Of a DNA stretch of 64,000 nucleotides, positions 27,682-37,803 are shown one piece after another (within the stretch, counting starts at the first letter, position 1; each line of letters opens with the position of its first letter). The translations under genes and the position numbers were made by a program. This stretch comes from Prevotella sp. (GTDB lineage: Bacteria > Bacteroidota > Bacteroidia > Bacteroidales > Bacteroidaceae). The stretch spans positions 1 to 64,000 of the forward strand of contig JALFBL010000055.1 in NCBI GenBank assembly GCA_022773395.1, read 5' to 3'. The notes beneath the pieces were generated by a model that was given only the letters and a program-made list of their open reading frames with translations, ran no database searches and had not been told where the DNA came from.

Positions 27682-29331
27682 TTATCCTATCATTGTCTTC
27701 AGATCTTCCTCAACGGTGGTGATGCCAGCCAGACCAAAATTCTCCACGAGCACTTTCAGCACGGCAGGAGAAACAAACGCCGGGAGCGACGGGCCGATGT
27801 GGATGTTCTTGATGCCCAGACTGAGCAATGCCAAGAGAACGATGACCGCTTTCTGTTCGTACCAGGCAATGTTGAATGCGATGGGCAGGTCGTTGATGTC
27901 GGCAGTGCCGAAGATTTCTTTCAGTTTCAATGCCACAACAGCCCATGTGTAGGAGTCGTTGCACTGACCGGCATCCAGCACGCGCGGAATGCCGTTGATG
28001 TCGCCCAGGTTCAATTTGTTGTATTTGTACTTGGCACATCCCGAGGTCAGAATCACCACATCGTTGGGCAATTGCTGTGCAAACTCGGTGTAGTAGGTGC
28101 GGTTCTTCATGCGCCCGTCACAGCCGCCCATCACAACAAACTTGCGGATGGCACCGCTCTTCACTGCCTCCACAATTTTGTCTGCCAGAGCGAAAACCTG
28201 ATTGTGAGCGAATCCGCCCACGATTTCTCCCGTTTCGATTTCCGTGGGTGCGTCACAGGTTTTGGCCATCGCAATGACTTCTGAGAAATCCTTGTGCCCG
28301 TCTGCCCCTGTTTCAATGTGCTTCCATCCGGGATAGCCCGTTGCGTTCATCGTATATACGCGTTCTTTGTAGTTGGCGTTGGGCAGCGGTGGAACAATGC
28401 AGTTGGTCGTGAAAACGACAGGACCGTTAAAAGTGGAGAATTCCTCTTTTTGTTTCCACCACGCATTGCCATAGTTGCCAGCAAGATGTCTGTATTTTTT
28501 CAGTTTGGGGTAATAGTGGGCCGGCAGCATCTCGCCGTGCGTGTAAACATCGATTCCCGTGCCTTCGGTCTGCTTGAGCAGGTCTTCTATGTCGTGCAGG
28601 TCGTGGCCGCTGATCAGGATGCCCGGGTTTTTCTTTACACCGATGTTCACTTTCGTGATTTCAGGGTGTCCGTAAGTGGTGGTGTTCGCCTTATCGAGCA
28701 GTGCCATCACGTCAACGCCCCATTTTCCGGTTTCAAGCACCGTATCGAGCAATGTGTCCATGTCGGCACCGGGATTGGTGACGATGGCCAGCGCCTTGCT
28801 CATGAAGCGGATGATTTCCTGGTTGCGGTAGCCCAAGCGTGCAGCGTGTTCGTAATAGGCGGCAATGCCCTTCAGTCCCAACACGGTGAGTTCTTTCAGC
28901 GAGCGCAAATCCTCGTTTTCGTTGCGCAAGATTCCCTCGCGTTCGCCCTCGGCATCGTAGTCGCTCTTGTTGCCGTTCCATGCCACTTCGTTGTAGTTCG
29001 GAATCTTCACGCCCCTGTCCCGTGCCAATGACAGCAATTCTTTCTTCATGGCCACGCCTTGCTCCACGCGTGCCAGCAGCGACTGGTCGTCGAAGTTGGC
29101 ATTGGTAATGGTCGAGAACAAGGCATCAACCACGAAGTCACCTACTTTCTCGCCGGTCTCCACCCCCGCGTTGTACAGTTCGTGGTCGATGGTGCCGACA
29201 GCACGTACAATGCTGAGCAAAAGATCCATATACTTGGAAGTTTGTGGCAACTTACCGCAAACGCCCTTTAAGGTACAGCCCGTACCCTTGGCAGTTTCCT
29301 GACACTGAAAGCAGAACATCTTGTAATCCAT
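27682..29331 (-). CDS. hcp: Hybrid cluster protein (hydroxylamine reductase / NO reductase-type), class I
   Basis: A 549-residue cytosolic Fe-S enzyme reducing hydroxylamine in vitro and implicated in NO detoxification in vivo. The N-terminal [20 protein letters not shown] has spacing C-x2-C-x8-C-x5-C, fitting the [4Fe-4S] class I form rather than the C-x2-C-x11-C-x6-C of E. coli. Hybrid-cluster ligands are visible in [30 protein letters not shown] and [11 protein letters not shown]. No hcr reductase gene is beside it. A CRP/FNR-type dyad sits just upstream, suggesting control by an HcpR-like regulator. Confidence 0.95.
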   Translation of the reverse strand: MDYKMFCFQCQETAKGTGCTLKGVCGKLPQTSKYMDLLLSIVRAVGTIDHELYNAGVETGEKVGDFVVDALFSTITNANFDDQSLLARVEQGVAMKKELLSLARDRGVKIPNYNEVAWNGNKSDYDAEGEREGILRNENEDLRSLKELTVLGLKGIAAYYEHAARLGYRNQEIIRFMSKALAIVTNPGADMDTLLDTVLETGKWGVDVMALLDKANTTTYGHPEITKVNIGVKKNPGILISGHDLHDIEDLLKQTEGTGIDVYTHGEMLPAHYYPKLKKYRHLAGNYGNAWWKQKEEFSTFNGPVVFTTNCIVPPLPNANYKERVYTMNATGYPGWKHIETGADGHKDFSEVIAMAKTCDAPTEIETGEIVGGFAHNQVFALADKIVEAVKSGAIRKFVVMGGCDGRMKNRTYYTEFAQQLPNDVVILTSGCAKYKYNKLNLGDINGIPRVLDAGQCNDSYTWAVVALKLKEIFGTADINDLPIAFNIAWYEQKAVIVLLALLSLGIKNIHIGPSLPAFVSPAVLKVLVENFGLAGITTVEEDLKTMIG

Positions 29332-29365
29332 AACGTCTTTATTTTTTAATGATATGTTTGTGGTG

Positions 29366-29373
29366 CAAAGGTA
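29366..29373 (-). promoter_or_regulatory. -7 element of hcp promoter
   Basis: Minus-strand TACCTTTG fits TAnnTTTG; transcription would start near 29361, about 30 nt before the ATG. There is no -33 TTTG at 19-20 bp, as expected for an activator-dependent promoter. Confidence 0.7.
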
Positions 29374-29394
29374 GCGGGTTGTCCTGCTCCTCTT

Positions 29395-29412
29395 TGGTCA
29401 CAAATGTTACCA
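29395..29412 (-). promoter_or_regulatory. CRP/FNR-family operator candidate of hcp
   Basis: TGGTCACAAATGTTACCA is an 18-bp imperfect palindrome (TGGTnACAnnTGTnACCA). Its centre is about 42 bp upstream of the predicted start, the class II activator position for this regulator family. Confidence 0.65.
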
Positions 29413-29616
29413 CAGCGCGTTAAAGAAACATAAACGGGAAATGACTCTATGTTGATCAGGGTCTCCAGGCATGATATGGAAAATGCAGTTCATCTTTGCA
29501 CATTTATCCTTCCCAACGGCTGCGACTTGATTCTGAACCGTACGTTTGACCGGATAGGATTCAATCGGATAAAAGATGAAGTATTCCGCAACCTCGCGAA
29601 AGCGCGCCTGGAATCA
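29413..29616. other. Intergenic region between hcp and pnp, no supported gene
   Basis: A 74-codon plus-strand frame (29449-29673) runs into the pnp terminator and has no recognisable motif or promoter, so I do not call it. Confidence 0.6.
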
Positions 29617-29655
29617 GAAAAAAGCCCCGAAAGTTTTTGTCTAACTTTCGGGGCT
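29617..29655 (-). terminator. Terminator of pnp
   Basis: AGCCCCGAAAGTT (29623-29635) pairs with AACTTTCGGGGCT (29643-29655) around a 7-nt loop. On the minus strand the stem is followed by a T6-7 tract. Confidence 0.92.
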
Positions 29656-29723
29656 CATATCAATTCTGCATGAAATCGATTCCGGATGTCTTTTGAGAGA
29701 TATACAAACTCTGCCGGCGGAAT

Positions 29724-32084
29724 TTAGAATCCCATGTGGTCGAGCGAGTCGTTGAAGTCCTTCGGCTCGTGCTCCGCCGGATTTCCCTGATTCTCTCCGG
29801 CGTTGCTGGAATGGTTTTCAGAATGTGAACCACGCTCACCTCCATTGCGGTCGGGACGCGGACGGCGTTCACCACCATTACGGTCGGGACGCTGGCGACG
29901 CTCGCCTCCGTTGCGGTCGGGACGTGGACGGCGCTCACGCTCCACATATCCTTCGGGCTTTGGAATCAGGCAACGGTGAGACAACTTGTATTTACCTGTC
30001 TTCGGGTCGATTTCAAGCAACTTCACCGTAATTTTGTCACCTTCCTTCAAACCCGTTTCCTCCACGGTCTCCAAACGTTTCCAGTCCATCTCGCTGATGT
30101 GCAGCAATCCGTCCTTGCCCGGCATAATTTCCACGAAACAGCCGTAAGGCATGATGGAACGGACGGTTCCTTCATAGATTTCGCCTACTTCGGGGATGGC
30201 CACGATAGCGCGAATCTTGCGGATGGCAGCATCGATGCTCTCCTTGTCGGGCGCGCTCACCTGCACCTTGCCCACACCGTCCGACTCGTCGATGGTGATG
30301 ACAGAACCCGTTTCCTCCTGCATCTGCTGGATGATTTTTCCACCCGGACCGATGACAGCACCGATAAATTCCTTCGGAATCTCGAATGCCTCAATGCGCG
30401 GCACGTGCGGTTTCAGTTCAGCACGAGGCTCAGCAATGGTGTCAACCATCTTGCCCAGAATATGCTCACGACCTGCTTTTGCCTGCATCAATGCCTTTTC
30501 CAAGATGTCAAAACTCAAGCCGTCGCACTTGATGTCCATCTGCGTTGCCGTCAAGCCATCCTTCGTACCGGTGGTCTTGAAGTCCATATCGCCCAAGTGA
30601 TCCTCATCGCCGAGAATGTCGCTCAGCACGGCATACTTGTCTTCGCCCGGATTCTTGATCAGTCCCATCGCGATGCCCGAAACGGGTTTCTTCATGGGAA
30701 CACCTGCATCCATCAGCGACAAAGTGCCCGCACAAACGGTTGCCATCGACGAAGATCCGTTGCTTTCAAGAATCTGCGATACCAAACGCACCGTATAAGG
30801 AAAGTCTGAAGGAATCATATCCTTCAATGCGCGCCAAGCCAAATGCCCATGGCCGATTTCACGACGCCCCACTCCACGCGACCCTTTGGCTTCGCCTGTA
30901 CAGAACGGGGGAAAGTTGTAGTGCAACAAGAAACGCATGTAACTCTTGTCAAGCACATCGTCAATCATCTTCTCGTCGAGTTTTGTTCCCAGCGTACAGG
31001 TGGTCAGCGACTGGGTCTCTCCACGGGTGAAGAGCGCACTTCCGTGCGGCATTGGCAGCGGAGATGCCTCGCACCAGATGGGGCGGATTTCATCGGTTTT
31101 CCGGCCATCAAGACGGATTCCCTCATCCAGGATGCAGCGGCGCATGGCATCGCGCATCACATCATGGTAGTAACGGTCCATCATCTCGCTCTTCTCCTCC
31201 AACTCACCGGCCTCCATGTCGGCATGCGCCGCAGCATAAGCCTCCTTGAAATCGGCGAGAATCTTATCGAAAGCGTCCTGTCGGGCATGTTTCTCCAGTG
31301 CCTGTTTCGTGATGTCGTAAGCCGGCTGATACAATTCCCTGTTCATCTGTTCGCGAAGTTCCTCATCGTTCACCTCGTGGTCATACTCACGTTTCACATC
31401 CTTACCCAGTTCCTTGGAAAGTTCGGCCTGCAGTTCGCACATGGGCCTGATGGCCTCCATGGCCACTTTCAAAGCGCCGATCATATCCTGTTCCGAAACC
31501 TCTTTCATTTCTCCTTCCACCATCATGATGTTTTCGGCCGAAGCCCCCACCATCACGTCCATATCGGCATTCTTCATCTGCTCGAATGTGGGGTTCACGA
31601 CATACTCGCCATCTACTCGAGCCACACGAACCTCCGAAATCGGGCATTCAAAGGGAATATCTGAACAAGCCAAAGCGGCTGAAGCAGCAAAGCCGGCCAA
31701 TGCGTCGGGTTGATCCACTCCGTCTGCCGACAGCAGCATGACGTTTACAAATACCTCAGCGTGATAATTGGAAGGAAACAGCGGACGCAAAACGCGATCC
31801 ACCAATCGCGAAGTGAGCACTTCGCTGTCGCTTGCTTTGCCTTCACGCTTTGTAAATCCACCCGGGAAACGCCCGGCTGCGGCATACTGCTCTCTGTAAT
31901 CAACCTGCAAAGGCATGAAATCTGTTCCGGGAACTGCATCCTTTGCGGCACAAACAGTGGCGAGCAATACGGTGTTGTTCATGCGGAGAACTACTGACCC
32001 GTCGGTCTGTTTTGCCACTTTCCCGGTTTCAATGCTGATGGTTCTTCCATCGGCCAATTGAATCGTTTTTGTAATTACGTTCAT
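29724..32084 (-). CDS. pnp: Polyribonucleotide nucleotidyltransferase (PNPase)
   Basis: Phosphorolytic 3'-5' exoribonuclease, 786 residues. Two RNase PH domains occupy about 1-220 and 310-540 ([38 protein letters not shown]). A KH domain follows ([16 protein letters not shown]), then an S1 domain ([20 protein letters not shown]). After S1 an Arg-rich disordered tail has three 11-residue repeats of the type [11 protein letters not shown], then a Ser/Asn/Glu-rich end. The tail makes it longer than the roughly 710 residues of E. coli and may add RNA affinity. Monocistronic, with its own terminator. Confidence 0.96.
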   Translation of the reverse strand: MNVITKTIQLADGRTISIETGKVAKQTDGSVVLRMNNTVLLATVCAAKDAVPGTDFMPLQVDYREQYAAAGRFPGGFTKREGKASDSEVLTSRLVDRVLRPLFPSNYHAEVFVNVMLLSADGVDQPDALAGFAASAALACSDIPFECPISEVRVARVDGEYVVNPTFEQMKNADMDVMVGASAENIMMVEGEMKEVSEQDMIGALKVAMEAIRPMCELQAELSKELGKDVKREYDHEVNDEELREQMNRELYQPAYDITKQALEKHARQDAFDKILADFKEAYAAAHADMEAGELEEKSEMMDRYYHDVMRDAMRRCILDEGIRLDGRKTDEIRPIWCEASPLPMPHGSALFTRGETQSLTTCTLGTKLDEKMIDDVLDKSYMRFLLHYNFPPFCTGEAKGSRGVGRREIGHGHLAWRALKDMIPSDFPYTVRLVSQILESNGSSSMATVCAGTLSLMDAGVPMKKPVSGIAMGLIKNPGEDKYAVLSDILGDEDHLGDMDFKTTGTKDGLTATQMDIKCDGLSFDILEKALMQAKAGREHILGKMVDTIAEPRAELKPHVPRIEAFEIPKEFIGAVIGPGGKIIQQMQEETGSVITIDESDGVGKVQVSAPDKESIDAAIRKIRAIVAIPEVGEIYEGTVRSIMPYGCFVEIMPGKDGLLHISEMDWKRLETVEETGLKEGDKITVKLLEIDPKTGKYKLSHRCLIPKPEGYVERERRPRPDRNGGERRQRPDRNGGERRPRPDRNGGERGSHSENHSSNAGENQGNPAEHEPKDFNDSLDHMGF
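29848..29946 (-). repeat. Three 33-bp in-frame repeats in the pnp tail
   Basis: Units start at 29848, 29881 and 29914 and encode [10 protein letters not shown] units. Length 33 keeps the frame. Nucleotide identity between units is high, with differences mostly at codon third positions. Confidence 0.9.
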
Positions 32085-32221
32085 CTAAAAAATTTAAAAA
32101 CTTACTGTTTTGACTAACATCTTGTATGTTTGACATCTTTTGCTTGGAAAAGAAACATTACCGTATCCAACAGATATTTCCATTCTTAAAAATCCGATAC
32201 CTTCTCTTTACCAAACGTTTG

Positions 32222-32229
32222 CAAAGATA
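32222..32229 (-). promoter_or_regulatory. Candidate -7 element of pnp
   Basis: Minus-strand TATCTTTG. A TTTG lies upstream at 32246-32249 but with only a 16-bp spacer. It gives a leader of about 130 nt; PNPase leaders are often autoregulatory in other bacteria. Confidence 0.55.
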
Positions 32230-32390
32230 ACCATTTAATTGTGAACAAACGAAAAAGAGTATAATTATTTTCTTTTTTTATGGAAATCGAATTAAATTTC
32301 GTAATTTTACCGCCGTTATGAGAGAGACCTGAAGCCCGGTTTGCAGAAAACGGCTTCTTTACGACTATTTATTCATTAAAGCAAATTTCG

Positions 32391-35300
32391 ATGAAAAGAC
32401 TTAAACAAATGTGGCTCACAGCACTATGGTGCATGGCAATGATGGCGTTACCAACGAGCGCCGCCAGTTTTTCCGAGCCGTCAACAGCCAAGATTTACCG
32501 TATTTGGAATGCCAGCTACACCTCGCACGTGATGTTCGAGAATACAGGCAACCACACATTGAATGCGACAACGACAGTCAGCAGCGCCGACTATTCCCAG
32601 CTATGGCTGCTGGAAAAAGTGGAGGGGATTGAAAACGGGTACACGCTGCGAAATGTCCAGACAGGACGCTACGTGCAGAAAGTGACCCAAAACGAAACCC
32701 AATACCCCACCGGAAACAACCCCTACACGTTTCTTGTCGTGAAAAATACTCATCGCACGGATGCGGAATGCTACAACCTGCTCCATTCGGCCGACCGCCA
32801 ATGGTCGATGCACGAGGCAAGCGGACAGCGCATCGTGCGCTGGTACCCGACAAGCGGTTCCGAGAAGAACCATCCATCCGAATGGAAATTTGAAGAAGTG
32901 GAAAAGACCCAGGACATGGAGAACCACCTCTCGGAAAACCAAATCATCACACGCGGAGCCTATCAAATCGTCAACACGCAGCGAAAACCCGGCAGCCAGC
33001 TGTTCATGTACGAGACAGGCAACAACGAGGCGGCCGTGCGCGAACAGAGCGCACCCAGCACAGACTTCAGCGACCTGTGGCTGATCCGCGCCAAAGCAGA
33101 CAACATCTATTCCCTGCAAAACATGAAGACAGGACGCTATCTGCAAGTCCAGGACAAAACATACTCGACTTACCGTACTGACATTTCTCCTGCCGATTTC
33201 TACATTTACCGCCACACCTATGCCGGTACGGACGCCTATTGGGACATTGCCAACAAGAAAGAAAACAACTGGGGCTGCCATGCCGACGGACAATGGAAAG
33301 TGGTGCCATGGCATCCTGCCGAACAGGGAACCGTCAACGCTTCGGAATGGCTGATGATCCCAAACACCACTCTCAGCGACAAAGACATCAAGGAGCAACT
33401 GGCCCGATTGAACGGTTCCACGACCCCCGTTGCCGGAAAATACTACAGGATTGTCAGTCATTTGTACAATCGGGTGCTGAAAGACGACTACATGGGCCAC
33501 AACATGGTGACAGAGGCAAAGCACGACGGCGACTACACACAGGTGTGGAAAGTGGTGGCCAATGGCGCCAAATTCGACTTGCAGAACGCCTGCACCCAAA
33601 AATTCATCCAAAAGCAGTCGGGCGCATATAGCGTTCCCTACACCACCGGCACGAACAGCAACGGAGGGTTCGGCATCATTGAAAACACAAGCGACCCCTA
33701 CACCTTGCTCTTCGAAATGGCAGATGACAACGGCGTGGGCATCCACTGTGCGGAGTCGCAATCGTATCAGCCCGTAGGGTGGTACGTAGGCAGCGACGGA
33801 AATCTCTGGACTTTCCAAGAGGTCACTGTCAACGAAACGGCACTTGCCCGGTCTCGCAGCGAATACCAGGAATACGTTTCGCTCATCGGCAACGCAGACA
33901 CCTTTTCTGCCAAACTGAGGAAGTATTTTTCTGACGAAGCCTGCACAAAGCTCAACGAAACCTACGCACAAAAAGACGATGCAGCCATCACCGCGGAAAT
34001 GAACGGCGACGGACTGCCCGGTCCTCTGCAGGCCATCGTCCTCAAAATCAAGAACAACAGCTGGGCATCCTACCATAGCGGCACCAACTGGGAGCAACGT
34101 TTCCGCATTGCGGAGTACAAACCCTACAGCGACAACACCGTATGGGGAAGCAGAGTGGGCGTGGGCTACCACATGGGCAACATGACCAACCCCACAGGCA
34201 TCACCGCCAAGAGCAAGAACAACATCTTCGTTTTCGTTGGCCGGGACGTGCCCCAACATGCCTCGCTCGAAATCGAGGCCATAGCAACCGGCAGTGCAAC
34301 CGGACAGAAAACGCCGCTGAAAAAGGGCCTGAACATCATGGCCTTGAACGATGAAGCCAATCTCTACATACGCTATATTGCCGATACCTACGACACAGGC
34401 AAACGTCTCGCCGATTTCCCGGCAATCAAGATCCACATTGAAGGCGGAAGCGTGAACGGCTATTTCGACCTGACCAAGAACGATACAGACGAAACCTGGA
34501 CCACCCTGCAAAGCGACGGACTGCTCACAGCCAAGGCCGTGAACCTCAAGACCAAGTCCATCGTTTTCAACATGAACAGCCAGAAGGTGAAGGCTGCCTG
34601 CCCCGTACACATGAAAGGGCTGCTGGAAATTTGGGAAAGCATTGTCAGCAGCCAAGAAGACTTGATGGGACTGGAGGCCAAATGGGCAGACCGCTGCAAC
34701 TGCGTGCTCAACGCCACCAGCGTTGACCATTCCTACATGTATGCCACCACCTACGGCACCTATTATGAAGAAGGCACATTGGCAAGCGTGATGAACTACG
34801 ACGAAATGAAGCAAGGCGGAGCCATTTGGGGACCGGCCCACGAGTTCGGACACAACCACCAAATGTACATCAACATGGCCGGAAGCACAGAGGTTTCCAA
34901 CAACCTGTTCTCCAACGTTGCGGTCTTCAACCAGGGAAAATTCACCAGCCGAGGCAACGGAAGCAGCCTGTCGATTGCCCAGCAATTTGTTGCCGGAAAG
35001 CATTGGGCGCACTATGACATTTGGAGCAAGACCCAATTATACTACAAACTATGGCTGTATTTCCACGCTGCCGGACACGACACGCGATTCTACCAGACGT
35101 TCTTCGAACTTCTGAGCAGCGACCCCATGTCGAGAGACAGAAACATCAACGGGCGCGACGAATACCTGAAATTTGCCGTGAAATGCAGCGAAGCCGCCAA
35201 AGCCGACCTCTCCGAACTGTTCGAGGTATATGGTTTCTTCGTGCCATGCACCAACCTTTTGGTGGACGACTACGGCGAGCACTATCTCACAGCTTCCCAA

Positions 35301-35921
35301 GCTGACATCGACGAAGCCCTGCAGAAAATCCGCTCGTATGGAAAACCGCTGGGCAACATCATGTTCATCGACGACCACATCCGCAAGAGCGCGGCAACGT
35401 ATGAGGGTGCACCGGCCGGTGCCACACGCGAGAATTACGACGATGAGGTGGCCATAGGCAAGATGGGCGATGTGGGACAATGGGAAGATTTCAAGGCAGA
35501 AAACTTCAAATCGGCCGGCGCCTCACTTGCCAACAAATATGCCCAGCCGGACGGAAGTCTGAAAATTGTATTGAAAGACGCCAAGGCCGGCACCATGGGC
35601 TACAAGGTTTACAACGGCAAGGGCCAACTGGTTTACATTGCCAACACCCACACTTTCACCATCCCCGCCCAGGTGATGAAAGCCCTCAACGGCACCGAGC
35701 CTGTTCTCAAGGCCGCCGCTGCCGACGGAACCGACGTGTTGATATCGGGAGCCGGCACAGGCATTGCCCACACAGACAAAGACGAAAGCAACGGCGACCA
35801 GGTGTCGACCTACAGTCTGACGGGCATTTGCATGAAGAAAAACGTGAACAGGGCCGAGGCCTCGAAAGGGCTTTCCAAAGGCATCTATCTCATAGACAAA
35901 AAGAAAGTGGCCGTAAAATAG
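32391..35921 (+). CDS. M60-family metallopeptidase (mucinase-type) with RICIN-like repeats
   Basis: A 1176-residue secreted protease. After the signal peptide (1-25) come at least three ricin-like beta-trefoil segments (about 30-160, 185-315, 345-470), each with an LWLxE/K...LxNxxTGRYxQ pattern suited to sugar binding. The M60 domain follows, with HEFGH at 817-821 and Glu834, matching HExxH-x8-28-E. The tail ends KGIYLIDKKKVAVK, a sorting-like motif. Family members (BT4244, IMPa, SslE) cut mucin-type O-glycoproteins. It is convergent with a GH84 enzyme that removes GlcNAc, fitting host glycoprotein use. Confidence 0.92.
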   Translation: MKRLKQMWLTALWCMAMMALPTSAASFSEPSTAKIYRIWNASYTSHVMFENTGNHTLNATTTVSSADYSQLWLLEKVEGIENGYTLRNVQTGRYVQKVTQNETQYPTGNNPYTFLVVKNTHRTDAECYNLLHSADRQWSMHEASGQRIVRWYPTSGSEKNHPSEWKFEEVEKTQDMENHLSENQIITRGAYQIVNTQRKPGSQLFMYETGNNEAAVREQSAPSTDFSDLWLIRAKADNIYSLQNMKTGRYLQVQDKTYSTYRTDISPADFYIYRHTYAGTDAYWDIANKKENNWGCHADGQWKVVPWHPAEQGTVNASEWLMIPNTTLSDKDIKEQLARLNGSTTPVAGKYYRIVSHLYNRVLKDDYMGHNMVTEAKHDGDYTQVWKVVANGAKFDLQNACTQKFIQKQSGAYSVPYTTGTNSNGGFGIIENTSDPYTLLFEMADDNGVGIHCAESQSYQPVGWYVGSDGNLWTFQEVTVNETALARSRSEYQEYVSLIGNADTFSAKLRKYFSDEACTKLNETYAQKDDAAITAEMNGDGLPGPLQAIVLKIKNNSWASYHSGTNWEQRFRIAEYKPYSDNTVWGSRVGVGYHMGNMTNPTGITAKSKNNIFVFVGRDVPQHASLEIEAIATGSATGQKTPLKKGLNIMALNDEANLYIRYIADTYDTGKRLADFPAIKIHIEGGSVNGYFDLTKNDTDETWTTLQSDGLLTAKAVNLKTKSIVFNMNSQKVKAACPVHMKGLLEIWESIVSSQEDLMGLEAKWADRCNCVLNATSVDHSYMYATTYGTYYEEGTLASVMNYDEMKQGGAIWGPAHEFGHNHQMYINMAGSTEVSNNLFSNVAVFNQGKFTSRGNGSSLSIAQQFVAGKHWAHYDIWSKTQLYYKLWLYFHAAGHDTRFYQTFFELLSSDPMSRDRNINGRDEYLKFAVKCSEAAKADLSELFEVYGFFVPCTNLLVDDYGEHYLTASQADIDEALQKIRSYGKPLGNIMFIDDHIRKSAATYEGAPAGATRENYDDEVAIGKMGDVGQWEDFKAENFKSAGASLANKYAQPDGSLKIVLKDAKAGTMGYKVYNGKGQLVYIANTHTFTIPAQVMKALNGTEPVLKAAAADGTDVLISGAGTGIAHTDKDESNGDQVSTYSLTGICMKKNVNRAEASKGLSKGIYLIDKKKVAVK

Positions 35922-35935
35922 CCACTTTCTTTCAC
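35900..35935 (+). terminator. Terminator overlapping the end of the M60 gene
   Basis: AAAGAAAGTGGC (35900-35911) lies inside the last codons and pairs with GCCACTTTCTTT (35921-35932), which starts on the last base of the stop codon. The loop is 9 nt. Confidence 0.75.
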
Positions 35936-35979
35936 GCATTCCATGGCCGTGCAGCAACGGCACCGATAGGAAAACGGCA

Positions 35980-37803
35980 TCAGCAACCCAAGCTCTTGCC
36001 GTTTTTTGCGTTATACTCCTTCACCAAACGGGCAAACACCGCATTCAGCCTTGGCACCAGGGCAAGGCTTCCCACCTTCACGCCGGGCTGGTAGCGGTTC
36101 TGGTTTTCGGTACTGTCCAACTGCTGCATCTGCGCCTGCAAGGCACGCACGCGGCGGTATTCCGCCTCGAACTTCCGCTGCCGCCCCTTGTCTGCCGCCT
36201 TCTGCAGGTCGGCCACGCCCAGTCCGTATTCGGCCACCAACTTGCCCATTCTTACCCATGGGCGCATTTCTTCTATCAAATCGGGGTTCGACTTGCTGGC
36301 CAGCAGCCGGTCGCAAGCCTTTCCCAGCAGGTCGCATTCCTGCCTTACCTTTGCAACGGCCTCCTTGTCTCTTCCTCCCGTAGTCTCCCACAGGCCAAGC
36401 GCCTCGGCAATGTTCTCGCTTTCGTTGCGGCGGAACCCATGGTCGTTTTTCCCCAAGTCGGAACTGTGCCGGGCAAAAACGCCCAATGCCTCGGCCTCAT
36501 CGGGCAGGGTGCTCTTCAAGCCGTGCTGCCACGAACGGGCACTGTCGTATTTCGCCATGTTCCAGGTATAGTCGGCCACGCTGCTCAGCGCAATTTTCGA
36601 CGCTTCGGCATGTTCCATCGGGTTGGAAAGAAACCCCGAAACATCGTCCCTGATATCGGTAGCATTTCCATAGACCGGCCCCAGCAGCAGATGGTCGCGC
36701 ACATAGTCGGAGACAGGGAAATTCCACCAGACGTAAGCGTTGCGCCTGATGTGCTCGTTGATCCATTCCACGTCTTTCTTCTCGATGCAGGCCACCACCT
36801 TGTTGCCCGTCCACATGATTTCGATACCATCGTTCAGCCGATTGCCCAGCGTGGGCAGATAGCCTCCCTCTATGTTCGCCCAACTGCGGTTGTACTCGGT
36901 GGGGCACATCAGCAAGGAGGCCACATCGCCTTTCGCCTTGACAAACTCATTGTCGATGTAGTTGAGCAGTTCTGCCTGCTTCTCTGCCTTGGTGCCCTCG
37001 CCCGAAATGTCGTCGAAGAACACGGCAAAGGCGCGCACGCCCAGCTGATACACACTCTCCAATTTGGCCATGAGCGCACGGCGGTCGGCATCGTTCCACT
37101 GGATGTCCTGCCCGGGATGGATGGCCCAATAGAACATCACGCCGTTTCGGTTGGCCCTTTCCACCAGCGCCTTCAGCTGTGCCGCCTCCTTTTCGGGATA
37201 GGGCTTGCGCCAGTCGGGCACGCTGTGGTAGGGATCGTCTTTCGGCCCGTAGATATATACGTTGAGTTTGTGCCTGCCGTAGAAGTCAAGCTGGTTCAGG
37301 CGGTTCTGGAAGCTCCACGGTGTACCGTAGAATCCTTCCACCACGCCGCGATACACCACATCGGGATAGTCAACCACCTCGCCCTTGGGCAACCGTCCGT
37401 TTTCGGCCGACTGCATGAGGGTCTGCACGGCATAGAACAGTCCCCGGCGGTCGTTGCCCGCCAGCACAATGCGGTCGGATGCCACCGAAAGAAAATAGCC
37501 GTCGGCCTCGCGGGGAATCCTTCTGGCAAACGGAGCCACTTCTTGGTCGCCCATCACGCCCATTATCACGCTTACCTTGCCGTTGTCCCTGCCTTTTCCC
37601 AGCCAGCCTTTCAGACTTTCCACCGGATAGGTGCCTTCCAGCAACGGGTCATAAACGAAACTCACCGACTTGGGTATTTGCATACTCTCCTCTTCTTCCA
37701 CAATGCGCTGCGGAGTGGGATACACATTCTCGAAATGCTGCGCACGACCTTCAAAAACGGCCATGCTGAGCAGCAAACTAAACAATAAAGGATGTTTCAT
37801 CAT
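35980..37803 (-). CDS. GH84 beta-N-acetylglucosaminidase (O-GlcNAcase/hyaluronidase family)
   Basis: A 607-residue exported enzyme resembling BtGH84 of Bacteroides thetaiotaomicron. The signal peptide ends near EGRAQHF. The N-terminal alpha/beta domain (HFENVYPTPQRI) is followed by the (beta/alpha)8 barrel: YRGVVEGFYGTPWSF, KLNVYIYGPKDDPYH, and FAVFFDDISGEG with the catalytic Asp264-Asp265 pair. CPTEYNRSW and GIEIMWTGNKVV are further active-site loops. The C-terminal part is helical. It releases terminal beta-GlcNAc from glycoproteins by substrate-assisted catalysis, probably in the periplasm. Start at 37803 (Met-Met); 37800 is equivalent. Confidence 0.94.
   Translation of the reverse strand: MMKHPLLFSLLLSMAVFEGRAQHFENVYPTPQRIVEEEESMQIPKSVSFVYDPLLEGTYPVESLKGWLGKGRDNGKVSVIMGVMGDQEVAPFARRIPREADGYFLSVASDRIVLAGNDRRGLFYAVQTLMQSAENGRLPKGEVVDYPDVVYRGVVEGFYGTPWSFQNRLNQLDFYGRHKLNVYIYGPKDDPYHSVPDWRKPYPEKEAAQLKALVERANRNGVMFYWAIHPGQDIQWNDADRRALMAKLESVYQLGVRAFAVFFDDISGEGTKAEKQAELLNYIDNEFVKAKGDVASLLMCPTEYNRSWANIEGGYLPTLGNRLNDGIEIMWTGNKVVACIEKKDVEWINEHIRRNAYVWWNFPVSDYVRDHLLLGPVYGNATDIRDDVSGFLSNPMEHAEASKIALSSVADYTWNMAKYDSARSWQHGLKSTLPDEAEALGVFARHSSDLGKNDHGFRRNESENIAEALGLWETTGGRDKEAVAKVRQECDLLGKACDRLLASKSNPDLIEEMRPWVRMGKLVAEYGLGVADLQKAADKGRQRKFEAEYRRVRALQAQMQQLDSTENQNRYQPGVKVGSLALVPRLNAVFARLVKEYNAKNGKSLGC

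Noticed and set aside
29449..29673. 74-codon plus-strand frame between hcp and pnp
   Set aside because: Runs into the pnp terminator hairpin and has no recognisable sequence or promoter.
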